From Panicum virgatum (Eukaryota > Streptophyta > Magnoliopsida > Poales > Poaceae), in assembly GCF_016808335.1 (NCBI RefSeq), contig NC_053143.1, positions 51,057,441 through 51,121,440 on the forward strand: a stretch of DNA of 64,000 nucleotides. Reading direction: 5' to 3'. Below, one piece after another: positions 34,412-44,551 of this stretch. The notes below the pieces were generated by a model. It was not told the origin of the DNA. It was given only the letters and a program-made list of their open reading frames with translations, and did not search any database. Position 1 is the first letter of the stretch. Every line of letters starts with the position of its first letter. The position numbers and the translations under genes were made by a program.

Positions 34412-34781
34412 TGAGTTAGAATATGAGATAAATTATTCAAACTATGTTTATGAGATTATTGATACTGTGATTTTGTCTAGATGAATTCTTAATCCATTAT
34501 AGATATTTTGATTTCATCGAATGCAATATTTTTCGGATGTGTAGAATATTGTTTTGGGTTTATTTTTGTTCACTCATAGCACTGGAATGGTTCTTTCAAG
34601 TCTAAATTCGCATTATAATATCATGTTGCTAAGGCCAACGTCGTGCTACCCATGCTATACATTACTTTGAGTAAACTTTTACCACTGTAGTTGAATTTTG
34701 AAGAAGTTTTATAAAATTGAATAATGAATTAATATATGAATTGATAAAAATTTTGTTGCCCGGGGCACGAACCTACTCTAA

Positions 34782-36275
34782 ATAAATGAATTCATATTTC
34801 ATCTTTTTCCCACCTAATTAACATACTCTGTATGCTTGAGCAGTTGAGTTAATGCACATGGAGGAAAATAAACAAAACAAATGGTGCCACGAAAAAGGAC
34901 ATTTGAGGAACACACTTTCCTAAAAATAGAGTAACTTCTTCATCACATCATGTCCATAGCGGGCCCGCTGCCCAATAATACAGTAGGAGTAAATGTCACG
35001 CGAGGTACCACAAAACAAGTGGATTATATTGAGTTGCAACATTTTTGTTTACCTAGCTATATTATACGAAGTCTTTTTCTAATTATAATTAGATGGGTCA
35101 AAATACCTTAGCCTAACATACTACTAGGACAAATTTTATTCAGAACATAAGCATGCCTGACCTAATTAACCTCTAAAGCCTTCAAAATGGAAAAAGAATA
35201 ATCTCCATGTGCCAAAATGTAACAATGGACAACATAATTGTGGTACTAGTTCACATGGAGGTGTGATGCAGCTTTGGCAGTAAGTGTCGGAAAAGGGGAA
35301 TATAACAAAGCTGACCGTAAAGTTCGATGATTCAGCTGTGAAGCCGAGCATCATGCATCTATCTTCTTGCAGTTGTGGTCAACTCGCCATTGCATCAGGA
35401 AAGTGGAAGACCGTTAAAACTTGAGGAATCGATTTTCTTCATGAATTCTTTCCGCTCTTTCTTTGATACCTCCCATTCCAAAAGTAGTGCTTCATGTGAA
35501 GCCGAGCATGGCCATACTAGGCTTATATGTATTTACACATGAGGTATTCTGTCTACTCATTGTGCTCTATATGTCTATATGATGAACAGACCTATTATTC
35601 CAAGTTTAAGCGAATCAGCGAGATGCAGTCACATACTAAAATGACATTTTACGTGGTACAGTCATCGTCTTATTGACTTATTTATATCCAAAAGATTTAT
35701 AGAGATCATCACAGTTCTTGCAACATCAAACTGTACTTGTTGCAGGTAGCACCATTCAAGTGGAGGGTGTCTGATGGAGCTTAGCTGGACTATAGTTAAT
35801 TTGCTGCTACCGGATTGTATATATGGTTTAATGATGGCAGTGGTGGATCCAATATAGTTTTTATGATGGGCTTATTTCCACATATAGACAACTTTAGTCT
35901 CTCCTCGCCGTGCATCCATGGCAAAAATTTATAGGAGCTCGTACCCCTCCAGACCAACCGTTGGATCCGCCCCTGAATGATGATGTGCTCTTTGAATGCT
36001 GGTAAACCGAATCATTATTAATTTGGTTCAGTCTGGAACAAAAAATTTAGTTTACAGATTATTTTTCTTTAGGACAGAGGGAGCAGCGAATGCAAATAGT
36101 AACTGCCAGCAGCAACTAATGCCCAGCGGTACCACTGAATCACATGAGCAAACTGGTTCTTCTCAATTTCGTTTTAAAAATTTTCAGTACCTATTGACAT
36201 AATCTCATTCATGAAATTCAGCTGATTTTTTTGCATTTACTAGTGAAACCACGATTTTTTTCAAATTTAATTGTT
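34782..36275. other. Intergenic DNA, no supported gene
   Basis: AT-rich sequence with short unsupported frames and no clear repeat structure. Confidence 0.5.
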
Positions 36276-36793
36276 GAACCCCGGTAATGATTTTGAGTAT
36301 GCAGCCTGGAATTTTTGTGATGGCTGGTGCCCGTGATCGCCGACTCCCCACTCCAACTTCCTAGCACCGAGCAAGAGCGCGCAGGGGAGGAGAAGCGTGA
36401 ACGAGCTGAGCGCCTCGAAGGTGAGCTCACCAGGCTCTGCGAACGTCCTCGCGCTGGTCGCCGTCGCGACGCTGCCATGGTTGCCCCGAGCGCGGCACTT
36501 TTGGTACCCTAGCCGTTGCCATCCACTCCATCAGGACGCCGGCGTGTAATCCTCCGACTAGGTAAAGCAAGCGGCCCGACCCCATGATCAGCACTCCCTG
36601 CAAGTTCCACATCCTCCTGAAATGCATTTTCCCAGACTGCCGCGAAGTCATTTCCATCTGAACCATGCTTTCCCGATGCCACTTATTCTCATGATCTGCT
36701 CGATTGTGTTATCTGCAGGACTATATTTGATAAGAAACGGAGGATGTACACGCAAGGCCCGGCTGATCGATCAACTATGTGTGTGAGGGTGAA

Positions 36794-37420
36794 GGGTAAA
36801 AGAGATTTTTTTTATTTTTAACCTTTTTTAATAATATTTTAAGTTTAACCCGTATTGGTTTTTATTTGCAGGCCGTAGCCCGTTTGGTCGCGCCATTGCA
36901 TGTGGCGCGATAGGGTGGCCACGCTGGCGGCCCGAGCCAGCGCTGCGCCACGGGGGCACTGACGTGGCTGAGCCTGTCGCGCCATGCGGGCTGGCGCGAT
37001 AAGACCAATGTTCTGGGCCCGCGGCAACCCCTTCTCCCCCACCTTCCCTTTCTTTCCCTCCTCCTCCCCGACCAGAGCTCCAGCCAGTCTCCGCCGCCGC
37101 TCCCCAGATCCCCCCAAATCCGGCGTTTTGAGGGGGGAAAAGTGGGGGAAATCCCTCTTCACCCTTCCCCGAAGGTATTGCTCCCATTTTCTCTTCCTTT
37201 AACCATGCACATTTGTAGATATTAGTGATTCTTGGTGATTAGGGTTTGGTTCTTGATTTGAGAAATGGTGGTGTTGTTGTTAGTGTAACTATGATTGGAG
37301 GTTTAAGTGATACGAAGATGGTACTCTGCTCGCGATTTTGTGGTGACGAATTACTTGCATGACTCGATTACTATAATTTGTAGGATTGAGTAGTGGAAAG
37401 GTTAATATGAGTTACATGCA
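36794..37420 (+). repeat. Left MULE terminal inverted repeat
   Basis: Matches the reverse complement of 47440-48125. It contains two dyads of the TGTCGCGCCA-N7-TGGCGCGACA type (36888-36910 and 36975-37001), a GC-rich leader with TCCCCGACCAGAG, a donor-like GAAG/GTATTG at about 37170, and GATTAGGGTTTGGTT. Probably the promoter and first intron of the left gene. Confidence 0.8.
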
Positions 37421-37557
37421 ATTTTATTCCATAGTTTTACGAATGTACATATTATATTTTGAACTCTGATATATTGTCAATAATTTGTATATACTTTGTT
37501 TCCTTAATGATTTTGTTTATTTCACATGGCAATGGAATTTATGTAGCTATAGTACAC

Positions 37558-39230
37558 ATGGCAATGAGCGATGGCCGGTACAAGCTGCTTGGTGGTGGGC
37601 AGTACCCATCCGAGTATGATGAGGATGCCCTAGTCCCTCCTGCCCATCCAGTTCCATTTTGTCGTTGTGAACCGAGCAATCAGCTGGCAGTAGTGAAGCA
37701 ATCGAGGTATCCCAAGATCGCCGGTAGAGCATTCTACGTATGCAAGTGGAATGATCTATTGAATCCTTGTCACAGCTTTTTCTTCCAGTGGATCGATGGT
37801 CCGGATAAGTTCGACCCTAGAATCCGGCTATTCCCTTATTATCCCTCGGAGTCGTAGCCGTACAATGAGTTTAGACGATGGGTGCCTCCCCCACCAAATC
37901 CAGCACCTATGACAGAGGAAGAGAAGCAAGAAGCTGCTATATATCATGTAAACAATCCTCCCAAGTGTCATTGCGGTGTTCGTGCCAAACTTCAAAGGCC
38001 TAATATTGGCAAAGGCCTAATATTGGCGTCCCTCCAAAGTTCACTCCCTTTTTTAATGCTCGCTAAAGACTAGAGTAAGTGCCATGTAATGCAGTATTGA
38101 TTCTTTAATTTTGTTTTAATTATGTGGCTAATGTTAAGTGTCATGCAGGATGGATGGCCGACATGTGACTTCAATGAGTATATTTATGGTCCTAGATCGC
38201 ATTGGCCCACAGAAGAGGAAGTGCGAGATTTTGAGAGCGGCAAGAAGCCATGGCCATGTACAACTACTCCTAGTCGTCGATGCAAGTGTGGTATTCTGGC
38301 CACCAAAGGCGTAGTTCCTTCTGAGCTTGGCTACGGATATTATTGTGGCAATAGCTACGGAGAGTATTGGGTTCGTATATTAAACACAAATTTGAAACTC
38401 CATATGATTATGTGATTGTGCTAGTTGTTTATTTATTAACATTTCTAAATGTTTGCCTCTCAATTATTTTTCAGGAGGGAAGGACGTGTGATTGGGAGTC
38501 ATTTGAAGGCCGGTATGACCTAATGTTGCAATTGGGCAGAACAAAAGAGTCTTGGAAATCTAGAGACACTTTAAGTAGAAAAATGAAGATAAGGAAGGAG
38601 TACCACGTTACATTGCCCCTTGAGTCTTTTCTGTCAGGGTCTGTACTCCAAGACCTACGGCGTGAGTACGGAAAGAAGGCAGCCGAAAAGGCCACTCTTG
38701 AGGATTGCATTGTTTATTGGAGGAGGAACTGAAGCAAGTACCCACGGCCCCTCACTGATAGGGAGCTTTTGTCAAATTTTGAGAAGAAGAAGAAGGAGGA
38801 GGAGATGGAGAGGCAGAGGTTAAGGGAGGAAAAAGCAAAGAAAGGTTTTATTGTTGATCCTGAAGCTAAATACCCAAAGGGTTCGTGGGAAGAATATTTT
38901 CAGAAATTGGAGGCTAACAAGAGGTTGGAAGAAATGGAAAACATGGAGGAGTTAGCTCATGCGGCTCAGATGGAGGCAATGCATGCCCTAGTTGCCGATC
39001 TGCCATACAAGGTGCCCAACGTTGAGAAGGATGTGCCATCCGCGAGCACAGAGGTTTTGGGTGTTAGAGCTACTCAAATGGAGGCAATGAAGGCACATGT
39101 AGGAGACTTACCTGCCGAGGATCATCAGTCTGACAGGAAAGGAAAAGCAGTTGACATCCCTAATTGGGTGGGCAATGAAGATGATGATTGGGGTGAGGAC
39201 GAGTTGCTTGCAGATTGCGACTCGGATTAG
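37558..39230 (+). pseudogene. GRF-type zinc-finger protein of the MULE
   Basis: At least three exons (from 37558, from about 38150, from about 38475 to 39230). Exon one has a GRF-like zinc finger (FCRCEPSNQLAVV, GRAFYVCKW, FFFQWIDGP). Further Cys-rich modules follow: CHCGVRAKL near 37965, and CKCGILATKG with YGYYCGNSYGEYW near 38285-38370, then TCDWESF. The C-terminal half is a charged helix (KKKKEEEMERQRLREEK) with two related AQMEAM blocks and an acidic tail (DDWGEDELLADCDSD). Stops lie after YYPSES (37855) and after YWRRN (38730, TGA where Arg is likely). A 17-bp microduplication of GGCCTAATATTGGC near 38000-38035 shifts the frame. GRF fingers bind nucleic acid in other proteins; the role here is unknown, perhaps an accessory like mudrB. 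Confidence 0.6.
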
Positions 39231-39670
39231 GATGTATCATATTCGTTCTATGTTATTTGTTTAATGGACTTTGTATGAGTTTTAGACTATAATTTCGCTT
39301 ACAAGACTTATGTGTTAGAGACTTTAGTTAAGTATCTCGTTTGTGTAATGGACTATGTTGTTTGTGTAATGGACTTTGTATGGTTGTTCAATTGGGACTT
39401 TATTTTGTTTCGTTTGTGATGCAATGCAGGGTCATCTCGAATGTGTGAACTATAACTTTTGGATTTAATATTGCATGGTAGATGGATACAGATTTAATAT
39501 TTCATCGAAAAGTACATGACACCTTCAACATTGAGAGAGATTACTAGAACGATACATAATGTTCCAACAGTGAATATAGAATAGTAGATGAGCTCGGTGC
39601 CAAATAGAGAACTAGAACGATACATGACACCTACAAGATTGTTGCATTGGCAAATAGAGATGCATCTCCT
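39231..39670. other. Convergent intergenic spacer inside the MULE
   Basis: Spacer between the 3' ends of the plus-strand and minus-strand genes. AT-rich, with a few GTTTGTGTAATGGACT repeats near 39270-39380. Probably carries 3' untranslated regions. Confidence 0.4.
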
Positions 39671-40272
39671 CTAACCATAATAGTTCTGCCGTCCCGAAAC
39701 TGTAGGTGGCATGAAGCGTTGCGTCAAGTTATTGGCACGCTCCTGGCGCAGCTCTTCTTCCAGTTGGGTGATGCGCTCTGCCATCGTCGACTTCTCCGCC
39801 TCAATGTTGTTGAGGCGATGGGCATGTTCTTGATTCTCATGTAAAAGTTGGTTGATTTGATCATACTTCATATTGATCTCTATGTCCTTTTGCTGGTTCA
39901 GTACGTGCAGGTGACGTATGTATTCTTGCACATGAACTTTCATAGGGCCATCAATCCAATAAGTAAAACCACAATCACTAGTCTACATTGAATTAAAATG
40001 AGTTAGATGTTAACATGTCATCATAAATTTGCGTACACGAACTGATAATGACAGGTGAAATATATGAAAACCTCGTACTAAGGGCAACGGAAGAACCTTC
40101 TTCTGGCATCACCAAAATGATCGTAGACCTGTACAACAGCATCGTCTCCATGGTGGCATGGCGGCCAGAATTCAAGTGGAAGGGCATTGTGCGCACCGTA
40201 GAATGCTCTGGTTCTTACTTCTAAGTTTTGGTGCGGAGGAGGCGGATCGATGGGTCCTTCCACCCACGACAT
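39671..40272 (-). pseudogene. Small GRF zinc finger plus coiled-coil protein of the MULE
   Basis: Two exons. The first (40272 to about 40072) reads WPPCHHGDDAVVQVYDHFG, then RRRFFRCP, followed by TAG where a Gln would fit. The second begins after an acceptor near 39985 with SDCGFTYWIDGPM, completing a GRF finger, then a coiled coil (NNIEAEKSTMAERITQLEEE) and ends GRQNYYG. GRF-coiled-coil proteins of this build are common in grass genomes. The premature stop suggests decay unless read through. It lies downstream of the PMD gene on the same strand. Confidence 0.6.
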
Positions 40273-40419
40273 GGTTCATCTGAGATTACACACACTCGAT
40301 GGCTCGCTACACTGCATGCAGTCCCTATATAGTACACCAAGGACATGGTGCGCCCTGGGTCCAGTGGAATCATTTCAATTCCAACATCAAGGCCTGTGAA
40401 AAGGGTGACGCGCGTGAAC

Positions 40420-40790
40420 AGATTAGTCACTGAAATGGCTATCTCGTACACCCTATTTATTGAAAAGTCTATCGACTGAAACGTGAAGTCACTGAAAAGT
40501 CTAGGCATCATAGAGTCCAATCACTGAAAAGCCTAGTCACTGAAACGTCTACTGACTGAAACGTGAATTCACTGAAAAGTCTAGACACTGTAGAGTCCAG
40601 TCACTGAAAATCCTATTTACTGAAAATCCTATTTACTGAAAAAGTCTATTGACTGAAACGTGAAGTGACTGAAAAGTCTAGGCATCGTAGAGTCCAGTCA
40701 CTGAAAAGTTTAGTTACTAAAACGTCTACTGGCTGAAACGTGAATTCACTGAAAATTCTAGGCACCATAGAGTCCGGTCACTGAAACGCC
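40420..40790. repeat. CACTGAAAAGTCTA tandem array, about 80-bp higher-order unit
   Basis: Four imperfect units start near TCTATCGACTGAAACG, TCTACTGACTGAAACG, TCTATTGACTGAAACG and TCTACTGGCTGAAACG. Each contains GTGAA(G/T)TCACTGAAAA-type steps, then TAGGCA(T/C)C(A/G)TAGAGTCC, then CACTGAAA. It is not CRISPR: there are no constant repeats with unique spacers. Confidence 0.85.
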
Positions 40791-41011
40791 TCTACCAGCT
40801 TGAATTGACCACAAAAGACACAACCATAAAAGCATTTCAGCCCCATACATATATATGATACTGCAATTATCAATTTGATAGCCTATCAAAGCAGAATAAA
40901 CAAACCAGAGTAGCCTATCAGTGCAATTATCAATTCAGCACATACATATATATACATTTCCCATGTATTTTCTATTTCAAAATATTAAAAAAAGCATACT
41001 GAGAAAAGACT

Positions 41012-41428
41012 TGTCGCGCCAACTTGGGTGGCGCGACGGAATCGAACCGCCGCACTAGCAAGCCTCAAAGCCCAGAGTGGGCAGCATTTCTGCGCGTTTG
41101 GCGCAACTGTGCAGCCTTGTCGCGCCACCAATGCTGGCGCGACAAGACTGGACAGCCACGCCAGCGTTCCTCGACGCCTAGAAAGGGGTCAATTCGTGCA
41201 TTGTTGGCGCGACAGTTCAGTCCTGTCGCGCCAGCGGAATTGGCGCGACAGTAGTGCGCTACCGCACCAGCGTGCCTTGACGCCCAGAAAGGTCTGCAAT
41301 TGTGGTAGGGTGGCACGATTGACTAGGATTGTCGCGCCACCCAAGATGGCGCGACAAGAAAGGTCTGCAATTGTGGCAGGGTGGCACGATTGACTAGGAT
41401 TGTCGCGCCACCCAAGATGGCGCGACAA
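41012..41428. repeat. Cluster of TGTCGCGCCA-N7-TGGCGCGACA dyads
   Basis: Five dyads with a constant 7-nt spacer lie at 41012-41038, 41116-41146, 41223-41251, 41329-41357 and 41400-41428. A half site lies at 41204-41215. The last two sit in a 71-bp tandem duplication (about 41287-41357 and 41358-41428). The same dyad occurs in both MULE ends. Confidence 0.9.
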
Positions 41429-41519
41429 GAGCAGAACAGAAACAACAAACTTCCAGTTCCCTAGACACAAGTTCTAGTTCACTGAAGACAACTTCTAAAA
41501 TAAATCAAGCAAACTAAAA

Positions 41520-41720
41520 CAGTCAGAGTTTCACATAGCATTTAGTCCATTACAAGCACAAATACGTCATTGGTGGCACTAGTAGCAACTCACAAGCACA
41601 AGTCCAGTACAAGCACAAGTCCATCACAACCATAAGTCCACTACAAGCACAAGTAGCATCTCACAAGCACAAGCCCAAATTCTACATCACAAGCAGAAGT
41701 CCAAATTGTAGATCACAACC
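41520..41720. repeat. ACAAGCACAAGTCC short tandem repeats
   Basis: Imperfect repeats of CACAAG(C/T)(A/C)CAAGTCCA with about 18-25-bp spacing in the 3' untranslated side of the PMD gene. Simple-sequence nature. Confidence 0.6.
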
Positions 41721-41742
41721 ACAAGTATCGCTGCTGCTTCAT

Positions 41743-44432
41743 CTACGGCGGCGCTGTTGGTCGTCAGGGCTGAAAGGCTCGTTGCGGCGCCGTAGCCTTC
41801 CAGGGGTTGTTGGGAGCACGTTCCCGCTACCGACGTCGGTGTGGTCACGAGAACGCCTTTGTCGGCGTCGCGGAGGGGAAGCATTCCCTGGGTCTCGAGG
41901 AGCCTGCACCGAAAAGGTAAAGTATTGAAAGCACCGTCATCACCAATGTTTGCTAGAACAACACATGTAAGTTTTGATTTGCTTCATCTAAGTTTAAGTT
42001 ATATGATTTGAATTACATATGCTTACATGGCTCGATTCACCCTGAGTCTGCGTAGCTAGGGGAGCATCAAACATCTGCGACATCCTAAGAACCTGAAAGC
42101 TTGGGTCCTCATCTTTTGAGTCGCCTTGCCGGTCGGACTCTTCACTGTCTTGGGATGACTGGATAGCTTTTCCCCTTGACAAGGCACATGAACTAGTCCT
42201 GGAAGTGGACCGCGACTGGCTTCTCGAAGCAGAATGCCCAGGAGTTGTAGCAGTCGCGGCACCGTAGTGAATCGGTGTCCGTGTGCTAGAAGTGGGGCCA
42301 CATGCACTTGAAGTTCCCGCACCAGGGGCCTGTGGACCGAATGCCTCATCTAGGCGAGCCATGCAATTGAGCCTCGCGGCCATCCGCCTGCAGCTCCGAC
42401 GAACTCTCTGTATGACACAGCAATATGTGAGTCAATACCCGTTTCACTATATTTCAAAGAAGTGACAACATTCATATTATAGGAAATATAGTAACCTCCA
42501 AAAATGCGCTAAAGTGCCCCCCTCCGTTGTCTCCTTCGCTTGCATGAGCCATTGCCACGCCAGCCTCGTTAGCGAGACGTCCGAGTTGTTGTGCCTGTTT
42601 GGATTCAGTTAGTGCAAAAATAATTGAAAATGTGCATATGTTTGTAAGGACAGTTCAATCAATGAGCGTGATGTACCATGTAGTTTTGCAAAGGGCCTCA
42701 TTCGGGCTGAACTCCCGCACGAGTGATCTCATCGTTCTCATCGATGATGTCATCATCATCGTCGGTGTCTGGGTGGTCTTCTATAGGTTCAGTGGATTGT
42801 GGTGGTTTGATTGAAACTCTAGCCACTGAATGAAGCCACCGAAGGTACTCCTTGTAATGGTTGTGCCTATGTGCCGGTCCACTTTTCGGATGCATCCTTT
42901 GCCTTTGTTCCCACTGCGCCAGTGGTTGTGCATGTTTCACACGCCAATCATTCTCGGTGTACCGTTTCTTCCTGTGAATACTGACATAAGAGCGGTCTAT
43001 TAGTGAAATAAGGTTGGCAAAGACAAATGAAATTTAAGGCACAAAATGTACCTATGCAAAGCTTGGGATGTCGAAATTCCCTCTGGAGGGAAGTCTTGCA
43101 ATCTGCCGAATTGTCTTTTCACACGGTGTGGCAAGTGCATCTCGACTACAAAGAAAAAAATCAAAGGCACGCAAGTCATCCACACTTCAGCATCGCGTGT
43201 GCAGATGTCACTCAGTTCCAACTCGTCCATCTCGTCTCTACTGTACGGTGTCCAGAAGATCTACATAACATGGACGCATTAGAAATCATGCAGACAGAAG
43301 CATTTATTTACAAAATGGGATGAAGGTTATAACTTGATTTTGTGTGAGGCAGTCTAGGTCGTCCATGTAACGCATGTAGCGGCGTGCAGGATCCCCTCTT
43401 ACAGCTCCCACGTTCTTCCAACAGTAATCAACAGTGGGCCTAGAGTCTGCATCATGGTGCGGCCACAGCTGCAAATGGAGGAAAATTAGGGTTATCCAAA
43501 AATCGTTTAAACTCCCGCCAACGAAAAGTGAGATTGCAATGCTAATTAATACCTCTAGTTCGCCTTGGTACGGCCGGCCAACTGGAAAGCGCTCCCAAAT
43601 CCATATTTGCAGGAGGTATGCACAACCTCCTAGGTTTGAATCATTAGCAACCCGCCGACATGCGTCACAAAGCTGCCGGTACATCCAAGCTAATGTTGCC
43701 GACAACCAACTGTACTGACCAATGTTCTCCCACTGCTGGCCCAGAATTGGAAGTATCATCCATGAAATCGTGTTTCCAGAACCATCAGGAAACAGGAAAC
43801 CTCCAAATAGGTGCCACAACCATACGCGAGCATACCGCTCTACAGCCTCCTGAGGTGCTCCTTGAGGACAATGGTTAAAATTCTGCTTCAACCAAGCCGG
43901 GCTAACCCCTGAGGTCTTCCTGTCCTTGACCCCCTCAGGTGGTTCTGGAGGCCGAATCCCAATCAGTGCTTCTACCATATCTCTCTAGCCATCACTTTGT
44001 ATAATGCCGGTCACTGCAATTCCCTCTAAAGGTAGCCCAAGAATCATCGCCACATCTTGCAAAGTGATGCTGACCTCCCCGCAAGGTAAATGAAAAGAAT
44101 GTGTCTCCGACCTCCAACGGTCCACAAAAGCAGTTAGCAGAGGCGTATCCATCGCTGGGAGGCCCGCACACACAACCCGAGCAAGAGGAAGCATCCCAGC
44201 CCGGCGAAGGTATGGCACATACCGCTCATCCCACCGAAGGGGGGAGTGGGTATGTGCACGGAGGGGCGCCAACACCTGATACGGGAACAAAGGAGTCGTT
44301 AGAGGCTAGATAAAAAGTTAAATTGAACTATTGGGTAACAGAAATACTAACCTCGCCATGGTCAACTAGAATGTGTGCTCGGTGCTTGGAGTCGTAGAAC
44401 GTCTCCAGTAGGGGGAACGTGGGGTGCGTCAT
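41743..44432 (-). pseudogene. Plant mobile domain (PMD) protein of the MULE, MAIN-like
   Basis: Multi-exon gene, similar in build to grass proteins named serine/threonine-protein phosphatase 7 long form homolog. The PMD is shared by host MAIN/MAIL1 proteins and transposons. The first exon starts MTHPTFPLLETFYDSKHRAH. The next has RYVPYLRRAGML, LLTAFVDRWRSETHSFHLP and GEVSITLQDVAMILGLPLEG, the PMD core. Then come LFGGFLFPDGSGN, WLSATLAWMYRQLCDAC and LLQIWIWERFP. Later exons give WPHHDADSRPTVDYCW, YMDDLDCL, and WRVKHAQPLAQWEQR. The C-terminus is Ser/Arg-rich (SASRSQSRSTSRTSS) and ends QQRRRR at 41743. One in-frame TAG lies after IIQSDG (43985), where Trp is likely. It is transcribed in the same direction as, and just downstream of, the transposase. 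No phosphatase domain is present. Confidence 0.75.
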
Positions 44433-44551
44433 CCTACAATGATGAATCAAAACTTGATGAGTACAAGCCAAAAAAAGACCAAGACAAACCCAAAATAATA
44501 ATGATAAGCAAAGCACTGTATGTATATATTAATATTTGTGCTAAGCTCAAA

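Larger units (their letters stand above)
31363..34781 (+). mobile_element. Helitron-like element (tentative)
   Basis: The left end TCTCTCCTACTAAAAGGG, preceded by A, resembles Helitron 5' ends (TC...ACTATTAAAAGG). The right end has a small GC hairpin (TGCC-CGG-GGCA) about ten bases before CTAA at 34778-34781, as in Helitron 3' ends (CTRR). The base after CTAA is A rather than the expected T. Inside are a GC-rich leader (31400-31970), 92-bp tandem repeats, and basic exons with REAYQ repeats that recall the N-terminus of plant Helitron proteins. No Rep or helicase domain was seen. Confidence 0.45.

Noticed and set aside
36828..37202. Frames over the left MULE end
   Set aside because: They are shadows over the terminal inverted repeat and recur as mirror images in the right end.
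40420..40790. CRISPR-like array
   Set aside because: Units are imperfect and nested, without constant repeats and unique spacers, inside a plant transposon.
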